Source: Candidatus Methanophagales archaeon (lineage in GTDB: Archaea > Halobacteriota > Syntropharchaeia > Alkanophagales > Methanospirareceae). From it: a stretch of DNA of 7,699 nt. The translations under genes and the position numbers were made by a program. Below, piece by piece: positions 1 through 7,159 of this stretch. The stretch is from contig JAUWVD010000049.1 in NCBI GenBank assembly GCA_030617585.1, positions 1 to 7,699 of the forward strand, in the 5' to 3' direction. The notes beneath the pieces are model-generated. The model saw only the letters and a program-made list of their open reading frames with translations, ran no database searches and had not been told where the DNA came from. The stretch's first letter is position 1, and each line of letters starts with the position of its first letter.

Positions 1-10
1 TAATTTAGGA

Positions 11-40
11 CGCGGATTTACACGGATTTACACTGATTTT
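11..40. repeat. Short tandem repeat, three 10-bp units
   Basis: Three consecutive 10-base units are visible: CGCGGATTTA, CACGGATTTA and CACTGATTTT. The first two differ at one base. The third diverges at the G/T position and the last base. A second small tandem repeat, AAAGC twice, lies at 59-68. The unit resembles the GGATTTACACGG-type intergenic repeats that I recall from many environmental prokaryotic genomes, but this is memory and not a search. No coding sequence covers it, and it lies upstream of the first gene. A copy-number survey would show whether it belongs to a dispersed family. Confidence 0.5.
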
Positions 41-118
41 ATTTCTTCTTTACCTTTCAAAGCAAAGCGCAAAAAATTTCTTTGATTTCCGCTTCTTCTG
101 CTCAGTTTTATTTCAGTT

Positions 119-134
119 AATTATATATATATTG
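119..134 (+). promoter_or_regulatory. TATA-like box upstream of tes
   Basis: An alternating AT run centred near 126 lies about 33 nt before the preferred ATG of tes at 159. This is the right kind of sequence and roughly the right distance for an archaeal TATA element giving a very short leader. A second AT-rich stretch at 106-113 would place the start of transcription near 135. That would keep the AGGA motif at 147-150 inside the leader. Which of the two is used cannot be decided from sequence alone. Confidence 0.35.
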
Positions 135-158
135 TTATCACGCCATAGGATATTGGAT

Positions 159-1670
<1,512 letters not shown>

Positions 1671-1694
1671 TATATTCGGCGCTTCGATAATATA
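1671..1694 (+). other. Possible bulged stem-loop directly after tes
   Basis: Immediately after the tes stop codon, TATAT (1671-1675) plus TCG (1676-1678) can pair with CGA (1685-1687) plus ATATA (1690-1694). This leaves a GCGCTT loop and a two-base bulge (1688-1689). It could end or protect the tes transcript. The pairing is mostly A-U, and no long T tract follows it directly, so it is weak as a terminator. Confidence 0.25.
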
Positions 1695-1700
1695 AAACCC

Positions 1701-1712
1701 TTTATTTAAATA
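1701..1712 (+). promoter_or_regulatory. TATA-like box upstream of the broken small gene
   Basis: TTTATTTAAATA is centred about 27 nt before the ATG at 1733, the usual distance between an archaeal TATA box and the transcription start. Transcription would begin at or next to that ATG, giving a leaderless message. There is no Shine-Dalgarno motif before 1733, which agrees with that. This is the best-looking core promoter in the window. It may also be the principal promoter for the downstream genes starting with trx. Confidence 0.45.
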
Positions 1713-1732
1713 GGAAAAGAATAAATATAATT

Positions 1733-1938
1733 ATGCCCTCTTCGAAGAGTAGTGTGACATCGCAGATCATGCGGAGGATGATTACTATGGCAAACGGAGG
1801 GCTACAAAAAAGCCGTATTGCACGGTCCCTGCGGTATGCCTCTCATACGACGATGGCGATGACCGTTATGTGGCAACCACAATACGGTACAAAACTTCCT
1901 TACGTTATATGCCAAATCTTATCAAAACTCCCATCTAA
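1733..1938 (+). pseudogene. Probable remnant of a small unknown gene, frame-broken and TAG-interrupted
   Basis: I do not recognise this protein. The ATG at 1733 opens a frame (to 1948) whose product is rich in Ser, Arg and Met and looks like an out-of-frame reading. The frame one base earlier reads ALFEE directly after that ATG, then a TAG at 1750-1752. It continues for 61 codons to a TAA at 1936-1938. That stretch has a natural protein composition: CDIADHAEDDYYGKRR at the start, VCLSYDDGDDRYVATTIRY in the middle and RYMPNLIKTPI at the end. It has no start codon of its own before a Met near its C-terminus. One missing base after the ATG would give MALFEE, so the simplest reading is a gene of about 68 codons with one single-base loss and one nonsense change. 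A sequencing error, programmed shifting or TAG readthrough are less likely alternatives. A TATA box lies 27 nt upstream. The remaining DNA up to trx shows no other gene. Confidence 0.35.
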
Positions 1939-1987
1939 ATCTTTTTAGTCTGATCACTTGTACAGATACAGAGAAGGTGGTATGATT

Positions 1988-2440
1988 ATGGAAGAGAAAA
2001 GGGATTTGTCGGGATTTGTGAACGCTGAAGAAGCGGAAATAGAGCAGATAAAGGAGAGAAAGATGCGTGAGATGGAAGAAAGGATAAAGGCGAGAGGGGA
2101 AGAGCAAAAAGAAGGGATTATTGATTATCCTCTAACGCTAAGTGACGAGACATTTATGGATGCAGTAAGAAAAAGTTCACTGATCGTTGTGGATTGCTGG
2201 GCGCCCTGGTGTGGCCCATGCAAAACGATCGCACCGGTAATAGAAGAGTTAGCGAAGGAATACGCGGGTAAAGTCGTGTTTGGGAAACTGAACGTGGATG
2301 AAAATCCAAAAGTAGCCACGGATTTTGCTATTATGGCTATACCTACAATGTTCATCTTTAAAAATGGCGAGCCGGTGGATGTTATACAAGGTGCTTTGCC
2401 AAAGCCATATTTAGAAGCAAAGCTTAAGGAATGGTTGTAA
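1988..2440 (+). CDS. trx: Thioredoxin with N-terminal charged helical extension
   Basis: A 150-residue protein. The thioredoxin fold occupies about residues 48-150. It has the active site WCGPCK (74-79, redox cysteines C75 and C78) and the cis-proline motif IPT (P119 beside the active site). It would act in the cytoplasm as a dithiol-disulfide reductant. No signal peptide is visible. Residues 1-45 precede the fold and are highly charged (runs such as EIEQIKERKMREMEERIKAR), and they predict as one long helix or coiled coil. Canonical thioredoxins are about 105-110 residues, so this is an added segment. GAGAAGGTGG (1971-1980) is a good ribosome site. It lies about 8 nt from the ATG at 1988 but almost touches the ATG at 1982, so 1988 is preferred. 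An in-frame TTG at 1958 is unlikely. polB follows after 54 nt. Confidence 0.9.
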   Translation: MEEKRDLSGFVNAEEAEIEQIKERKMREMEERIKARGEEQKEGIIDYPLTLSDETFMDAVRKSSLIVVDCWAPWCGPCKTIAPVIEELAKEYAGKVVFGKLNVDENPKVATDFAIMAIPTMFIFKNGEPVDVIQGALPKPYLEAKLKEWL

Positions 2441-2494
2441 GTAGAAAATAAACTGTATGAAGAACGCCTTACCAAGCGCATAAACAATGAATGA

Positions 2495-3973
2495 ATGAGC
2501 GAAATGTTCTCAGATAGAGATGGGCGACAGAGGGAAATAGAAATAGTAAAGACGTTTGCCGATTTGGGGCTGCAGGTCCAGCCAGAGGCAATTGAAATAC
2601 TCACTAATTATAAATACAAAAGCTTCGGGATCAATGAGATCGCCGAAAGCGTGACCAATTCGTTAGACCCCGCGATTTTTGTTATTTCATCACAGCAGAT
2701 AGTCGCGTCTATCGAAAAAATTAAACTGAGCGAGGGAGAGTCCCAACTACGGATGCATCCAAAAGCACCAACAATAATAAAAACGTTCCTTGATCAGGGC
2801 AACGGCATAGACCACAAAGATTTCTTACCGCATTTCGTCAACAGATACGAGCGATTAAGTAAGCTAATAAAAAGGCGGATAAGCTGCGGGCAGATACGGT
2901 ACATAAGAGATCGGCGAGAAAGGGAAGAGGTATCTATAGTGGGGATGGTCTCTTCTATAAACAAAACGGCGAAGGGAAATACCCGTGTGGACTTAGAAGA
3001 CCCTTCCGGTAATATGTCGGTAATCCTGACACATCAAGAGGAGGTTATACCTGATGAGGTTATCGGCGTTACGGGTTCTTTATATGAAGGGCAGTATTTA
3101 ATTGCCAATCGGATAGTGTATCCAGATGTGCCTATCAGTTCAACAAAATCGCAATTATCTCTGCCGCTGTCCGAAACGGAAAAGCCAGAGCCTGTGCATG
3201 CGGTATTCATCTCTGATCTGCATGTGGGGAGTACCACATTTCTGGATGATGTCTGGGGCAGTTTCGCGCAGTGGCTAAAAGAGCAGGCAGAAAGTATTAA
3301 TATCGCCTATCTGGTTGTTGCTGGCGATATTGTAGATGGCATAGGTGTGTATCCCGGCCAGGACGAGGATTTGTCTATTACCGATGTTAAGGAGCAATAT
3401 AAAGTGGCAGCGGGATATTTTCATGATCTACCCCAGCATATACACGTGATTATAGCTCCTGGGAACCATGATGCAGTTAGGAGTGCCGAGCCACAGCCAC
3501 CATTACCAGATGACCTTAAGAAGCTCTTCCCTGACGATACCTGTTTTGTTAGCAATCCCGCTTATATACAGATTGGAAGTAGGCTGGTACTGATATATCA
3601 TGGTCAATCCTATGATGATTTCGTTAACTCCGTATCCCGGCTGAGCTATTCAAAGCCGGAAGACGTAATGGTAGAAATGCTTAGACGGCGACATGTTGCT
3701 CCAATCTATGGGACAAACATTTCTATTGTTCCCAACGGGCATGATTATGGTGTAATTGACCAGGTTCCTGATATATTCCATTGTGGTCATACCCATACCG
3801 TTGGCGTTTCTAAATACCGGAACGTGCTACTTATAAACTCGGGGACATGGCAATCGCAAACACCATATCAAAAAAAGCGTGATATAAATCCTACCGCAGG
3901 ATGTGCAACTCTTGTCGAGCTTTCTGAACTGAAGACAAAGATACTGGACTTCGGAAACAGTGTGGGGGCGTAA
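2495..3973 (+). CDS. polB: DNA polymerase D small subunit DP1 (3'-5' exonuclease)
   Basis: A 492-residue small subunit of the archaeal replicative polymerase PolD. It proofreads through its calcineurin-like phosphoesterase domain and pairs with the large polymerising subunit DP2, which is not in this window. An OB-fold lies around 145-210 (VSIVGMVSSINK onward). All metal-binding motifs are present: SDLHVGS (D241, H243), AGDIVDG (D278), GNHD (N324, H325), YHG (H369) and CGHTH (H432, H434). The exonuclease is therefore predicted to be active. The length is at the short end for DP1, which exceeds 590 residues in some archaea, and the N-terminal region (1-140) is compact. The start is the third ATG in ATGAATGAATGA (2487-2498). 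The first two open frames of 3 and 8 codons only. There is no clear Shine-Dalgarno motif, so initiation may be leaderless or coupled. uppS follows after 9 nt, which suggests cotranscription. Confidence 0.95.
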   Translation: MSEMFSDRDGRQREIEIVKTFADLGLQVQPEAIEILTNYKYKSFGINEIAESVTNSLDPAIFVISSQQIVASIEKIKLSEGESQLRMHPKAPTIIKTFLDQGNGIDHKDFLPHFVNRYERLSKLIKRRISCGQIRYIRDRREREEVSIVGMVSSINKTAKGNTRVDLEDPSGNMSVILTHQEEVIPDEVIGVTGSLYEGQYLIANRIVYPDVPISSTKSQLSLPLSETEKPEPVHAVFISDLHVGSTTFLDDVWGSFAQWLKEQAESINIAYLVVAGDIVDGIGVYPGQDEDLSITDVKEQYKVAAGYFHDLPQHIHVIIAPGNHDAVRSAEPQPPLPDDLKKLFPDDTCFVSNPAYIQIGSRLVLIYHGQSYDDFVNSVSRLSYSKPEDVMVEMLRRRHVAPIYGTNISIVPNGHDYGVIDQVPDIFHCGHTHTVGVSKYRNVLLINSGTWQSQTPYQKKRDINPTAGCATLVELSELKTKILDFGNSVGA

Positions 3974-3982
3974 AGGGACAAT

Positions 3983-4951
3983 ATGAAGACAAGAGACAAT
4001 AGCGTGAAGATCTCGAGACTGCGTAAAGCTGCGAGCGTATGCAACTGGATCCAGGATAGAGCTTACGGAAAATACGAGAAATTGCTGGCGGATGAAGTAC
4101 GGGTGCGGAGTCTGCCCGAGCATGTAGCGATAATCATGGATGGGAATAGAAGATACGCTAAGAAGATAGGCGTTTCAACAGAAGAGGGTTATCTCTATGG
4201 CGCAGAAATAACTGAACAGGTAATTGAGTGGTGTTTTGAGGCAGGAGTAAAGCAACTCACAATATATGCCTTTTCTATTGAGAACTTTTGTAGGTCCGCT
4301 GAAGAGAAGGAGAGGCTTTTTAAGCTAATGCGTCTGGAATTCGAGAAGATAAGTAAAGATGAGCGGGTTCATAAGCGAGGAGTAAGAGTGAAAGCCATAG
4401 GGAATCTCAATTTGCTACCGGATTCGGTAAAGGAAGCAATACAAAAGGCAGAACAGGAAACGGCACATTATAACAGCTTTAAGTTGTTTGTTGCGGTAGC
4501 CTATAGTGGAAGGATGGAGATAGTGGATTCAGTACGTATAATAGCGGATAGGGTAAAACGAGGCTCACTATCTGTGGAGGAGATAGATGAAGAGACGATC
4601 TCGAAGCATTTATACATTAGCGAAATAGAAGCAGATGACTCAGATTCCGAAGCAAAAACGAGTGTTGATCTAATAATAAGGACCGGGGGCGAGATGCGAT
4701 TGAGCAATTTCGTGCCCTGGCAGGCATTGGGTAACGAATGTGCAGCGTATTTCTGCGCGCCTTTCTGGCCTGAGTTCAGAAAGATCGACCTCTTAAGGGC
4801 AATAAGGACGTATCAGGAGCGCGAGGCGGAGCAGCAGCAACGCACTACCGCAAGGATTTTAAAGTTGAACCATTTCTTAGAAAGAAAATCGTTAGTAAAA
4901 AAACTCGCTCAGAAAGAAAGTTTTATCAAAGAAGAAGAGCTAAATTGTTAG
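3983..4951 (+). CDS. uppS: Cis-prenyltransferase (undecaprenyl diphosphate synthase family, archaeal type)
   Basis: A 322-residue enzyme that adds isopentenyl diphosphate units in cis to an allylic primer. In archaea this makes the polyprenyl phosphate carrier used for glycan assembly at the membrane. Family signatures are clear: IIMDGNRRYAKK (50-61, catalytic D53), YAFSIENF (95-102), EEKERLF (107-113), and RTGGEMRLSNF (233-243) followed by PWQ and the conserved E in ALGNE. It is longer than typical members (about 230-300 residues). It has roughly 45 residues before the first motif, an acidic insert EADDSDSEAK (216-225) before the RTGGE motif, and a basic/charged tail of about 40 residues after 280. 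The insert probably forms a surface loop. AAAGGGA (3972-3978) overlaps the polB stop and is a suitable ribosome site. The stop is TAG followed at once by in-frame TAA. Confidence 0.93.
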   Translation: MKTRDNSVKISRLRKAASVCNWIQDRAYGKYEKLLADEVRVRSLPEHVAIIMDGNRRYAKKIGVSTEEGYLYGAEITEQVIEWCFEAGVKQLTIYAFSIENFCRSAEEKERLFKLMRLEFEKISKDERVHKRGVRVKAIGNLNLLPDSVKEAIQKAEQETAHYNSFKLFVAVAYSGRMEIVDSVRIIADRVKRGSLSVEEIDEETISKHLYISEIEADDSDSEAKTSVDLIIRTGGEMRLSNFVPWQALGNECAAYFCAPFWPEFRKIDLLRAIRTYQEREAEQQQRTTARILKLNHFLERKSLVKKLAQKESFIKEEELNC

Positions 4952-4952
4952 T

Positions 4953-4978
4953 AACGGTTTTTGCGGAGCAAAAAAGTT
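4953..4978 (+). promoter_or_regulatory. Hairpin enclosing the ribosome binding site of thpR
   Basis: TTTTTGC (4958-4964) is a perfect inverted repeat of GCAAAAA (4968-4974) with a GGA loop. It is extended by AAC (4953-4955) pairing with GTT (4976-4978) across a small internal loop. The GGAG at 4965-4968, the only ribosome-site candidate for thpR, lies in the loop and top of the stem, and the ATG follows at 4980. The structure fills almost the entire uppS-thpR gap. It could damp thpR translation or mark an RNA processing point. The stem is mostly A-U, so its strength in the cell is uncertain. Confidence 0.4.
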
Positions 4979-4979
4979 T

Positions 4980-5561
4980 ATGAGATCATTTATTGCATTG
5001 GATCTATCTAGGGAAATAAGAGAGAGGATAAAGGCAATACAAAAGCAATTTGTAGGGATGGAGCAAAGTGGAGCGGAATTGAAATTCGTGAATCCATGGC
5101 AGATGCATCAAACGGTAAAATTCCTGGGGGAGGTTCCTGAGGATAACGTGGACCGAATAAAAAATTTGTTGTCAGAAATAACGCAAAAACCGTTTGACAT
5201 CGAGCTGCGTGGTGTGGGCTTCTTCCCCGAAGCTAAATTGGAAAAAGCAAGAAACATACGGGTTATCTGGATAGGCATATGGCGGGGTATTGAGGAGTTG
5301 AAGGCATTGCAGGCGGATGTGGAATCGAAGATGCATATATTAGGCTTCCCGTTTGAGAAACGGTTCAGTGCTCATACCACACTATGCAGGGTGAAAAAGC
5401 CATTATCAAGAGAAGAAATAGGGTCGATTTTAAATACGATAGCGGAATTGAGGGATGTAGAAGCGGGTAAGATGCATGTAGAAGAGCTAAAATTAAAGAA
5501 GAGCACGCTTACGCCTAAAGGTCCTATGTATGAGGATATATATGTGAAGAAGTTAGTATGA
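4980..5561 (+). CDS. thpR: RNA 2',3'-cyclic phosphodiesterase (2'-5' RNA ligase family)
   Basis: A 193-residue member of the 2H phosphoesterase superfamily, close to the usual length of about 180-190. The two catalytic HxTx motifs are both present: HQTV (H43, T45) and HTTL (H132, T134). The N-terminus MRSFIALDL is typical of ThpR proteins. The family opens 2',3'-cyclic phosphates on RNA and can run the reverse 2'-5' ligation in vitro. The cellular role in archaea is unsettled, and tRNA-related functions are often proposed. It is a soluble cytoplasmic protein with no targeting signal seen. The start at 4980 is supported by the family-typical N-terminus. GGAG (4965-4968) lies 11 nt upstream inside a hairpin. 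It follows uppS by 28 nt and precedes xseA by 39 nt, in one direction. Confidence 0.92.
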   Translation: MRSFIALDLSREIRERIKAIQKQFVGMEQSGAELKFVNPWQMHQTVKFLGEVPEDNVDRIKNLLSEITQKPFDIELRGVGFFPEAKLEKARNIRVIWIGIWRGIEELKALQADVESKMHILGFPFEKRFSAHTTLCRVKKPLSREEIGSILNTIAELRDVEAGKMHVEELKLKKSTLTPKGPMYEDIYVKKLV

Positions 5562-5600
5562 GTAGATCAGTTTTTTCTTATTTCCTAATAGGCGATAGAA

Positions 5601-6944
5601 ATGAATAAACCAAGAGTAACTTTGATGGATTTTCTGCATATAAAAAAGGATGAAGATTTTGAAGAGAAATTAAGTGTTGAAAGTGGAAAGGTCGAGGAGA
5701 AGCTAGAAGAGAAAGAAACACAGCACATATACTCCGTCCAGGAGGTCACGAGCTACATAAAGCATATGTTGGACGAGGATAGTGTGTTGAGCGACGTTTA
5801 TGTTAAGGGCGAGCTATCTAACCTCAGTCAGCCTACTTCTGGTCATTTATACTTCACACTCAAGGATAAAATCTCGGAATTGCGATGTGTTATGTTCCGG
5901 GATAAGAATCGTGGGCTGAAATTCACGCCTGAAGATGGGATGAGCGTGATACTCCGGGGCCATATAAGTGTGTATGAGCGGCGTGGAAGTTATCAGTTAT
6001 ACGTGGATGAGCTGCAAGCTGAGGGGATAGGTGCGTTGTACCTTGCATTTGAGCAGTTAAAGAAGAAGTTAAAGGGAGAAGGTTTGTTTGACTCTAAGTA
6101 TAAGAAACCGATACCGAGTTTCCCCCGCAAAATAGGCATTATCACTTCGCCAACTGGTGCTGCTATCCGGGACATGTTAAACATTACAAAGAGGCGATTC
6201 CCTCATGTGTATATCTTGGTGGCGCCAGTTGCAGTCCAGGGAGAGGACGCACCCAGGCAGATAGTAAATGCTATTCGATTGATGAACCGGGTGAATGAGG
6301 AGCGGATGAAGATAGACGTGCTGGTACTGGGTCGCGGAGGAGGTTCGATAGAAGAGCTCTGGGCTTTTAATGAAGAAGCTGTCGCCCGCGAGATATTCGC
6401 ATCGAAAATACCGGTTATTTCCGCGGTGGGGCATGAAACGGACTTTACAATCGCGGATTTCGTTGCTGATAGACGCGCGGCGACACCGTCAGAAGCGGCT
6501 GAGTTGGCTGTGCCTGATAAGCGCGAGCTAGAGCGGAATTTGAGCTCTTTGGCGTTGCGAATACAGCAGAACATAGATAACACGATCGAATATCACAGAA
6601 AGAGGTTAGAGAGCATAGAGAAGAATATTCTATTTAGAAAGCCTACCGAAAGAATAAACCAATACCGGCAGACGGTAGATGAAATAAAGAGGACTATATT
6701 TGCAGCAACTACGCATCTTGTGACATTGCATAGGAAAAGCTTGCAAGCGCTTACTGGCAAACTGGACGCATTAAGTCCTCTTTCTATCCTTGATCGGGGG
6801 TACAGCATATGTTCGCGATTACCAGAAGGTAAAATAGTAAGGAGTATCGAGGATGTTTCCGTTGGTGATGCGTTAACGATATTGTTCACGGATGGGGAAG
6901 CGACTTCGGAAGTGAAAGAAAAATGGAAGAAAAAGAAGAAGTGA
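5601..6944 (+). CDS. xseA: Exodeoxyribonuclease VII large subunit
   Basis: A 447-residue catalytic subunit of exonuclease VII, which degrades single-stranded DNA from both ends to short oligonucleotides together with XseB. An N-terminal OB-fold (about 43-140) carries GELSN and SGHLYFTLKD. The catalytic core follows with ITSPTGAAIRD (D191), GRGGGS (R245) and GHETD (H278, D281). These match the residues shown to be essential in E. coli XseA, so activity is expected. A coiled-coil region (about 305-385) and the C-terminal SPLSILDRGY motif (392-401) complete the family layout. Residues 1-42 are an acidic/lysine-rich extension before the usual start of the OB-fold (IYSVQEVT). AGGCGAT (5590-5596), one base off the ideal site, lies 4 nt before the ATG and supports this start. 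Exonuclease VII is mainly bacterial, so ancient transfer is likely. Base and codon use look like the neighbours. Confidence 0.96.
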   Translation: MNKPRVTLMDFLHIKKDEDFEEKLSVESGKVEEKLEEKETQHIYSVQEVTSYIKHMLDEDSVLSDVYVKGELSNLSQPTSGHLYFTLKDKISELRCVMFRDKNRGLKFTPEDGMSVILRGHISVYERRGSYQLYVDELQAEGIGALYLAFEQLKKKLKGEGLFDSKYKKPIPSFPRKIGIITSPTGAAIRDMLNITKRRFPHVYILVAPVAVQGEDAPRQIVNAIRLMNRVNEERMKIDVLVLGRGGGSIEELWAFNEEAVAREIFASKIPVISAVGHETDFTIADFVADRRAATPSEAAELAVPDKRELERNLSSLALRIQQNIDNTIEYHRKRLESIEKNILFRKPTERINQYRQTVDEIKRTIFAATTHLVTLHRKSLQALTGKLDALSPLSILDRGYSICSRLPEGKIVRSIEDVSVGDALTILFTDGEATSEVKEKWKKKKK

Positions 6945-7159
6945 CATTTGAGGATGCGATGAAGCGGTTAGAGAGTATAGTAGAGACGCTGGGTGGCGGG
7001 AATCTTTCTCTGGAAGATTCATTGAAGATGTTCGAAGAGGGTATGGAATTGTGTAAAATTTGCAATAAGAAGTTAGACGAAGCGGAATATAAGGTGGAGA
7101 AGTTGATGGAGAAGGAGGGTGGCGAGCTAAGCGTGGAGCAACTAAAAGTGGGGGAGTGA
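6923..7159 (+). CDS. xseB: Exodeoxyribonuclease VII small subunit
   Basis: A 78-residue small subunit of exonuclease VII. It has the family pattern TFEDAMKRLESIV (8-20), a short turn with NLSLEDSLKMFEEG (27-40), and a second helix ending in CNKKLDEAEYKVEKL (47-61). This gives two antiparallel helices that wrap the coiled coil of XseA in the holoenzyme. The length matches bacterial XseB (about 75-85 residues). The gene starts inside xseA and overlaps its last 22 nt in another frame. GGAAGTGA (6908-6915), 7 nt before the ATG, is a good internal ribosome site. The arrangement points to translational coupling and a fixed subunit ratio. The stop codon directly abuts the stop codon of modE on the other strand. 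Confidence 0.95.
   Translation: MEEKEEVTFEDAMKRLESIVETLGGGNLSLEDSLKMFEEGMELCKICNKKLDEAEYKVEKLMEKEGGELSVEQLKVGE

Noticed and set aside
132..158. TTG start for tes giving nine more residues
   Set aside because: It falls within the TATA-like region and has no ribosome site. The ATG at 159 has AGGA at good spacing.
1813..1887. Inverted repeat CCGTATTG (1813-1820) / CAATACGG (1880-1887) as a structured RNA
   Set aside because: Only 8 bp with a 59-nt loop and no supporting inner helices. The region is better explained as decayed coding sequence.
1935..1948. CTAAA/TTTAG mini-hairpin before trx as an operator or terminator
   Set aside because: A five-base, all but A-U stem in AT-rich DNA is expected by chance.
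5571..5580. T-rich tract after thpR as a transcription terminator
   Set aside because: Only six consecutive T and no stem. xseA follows closely on the same strand, so readthrough is more likely. Kept only as a possibility.
6203..6583. Minus-strand open frame of 126 codons inside xseA
   Set aside because: It lies opposite the catalytic core of XseA, has a Ser/Ala/Arg-rich shadow composition and no family resemblance.
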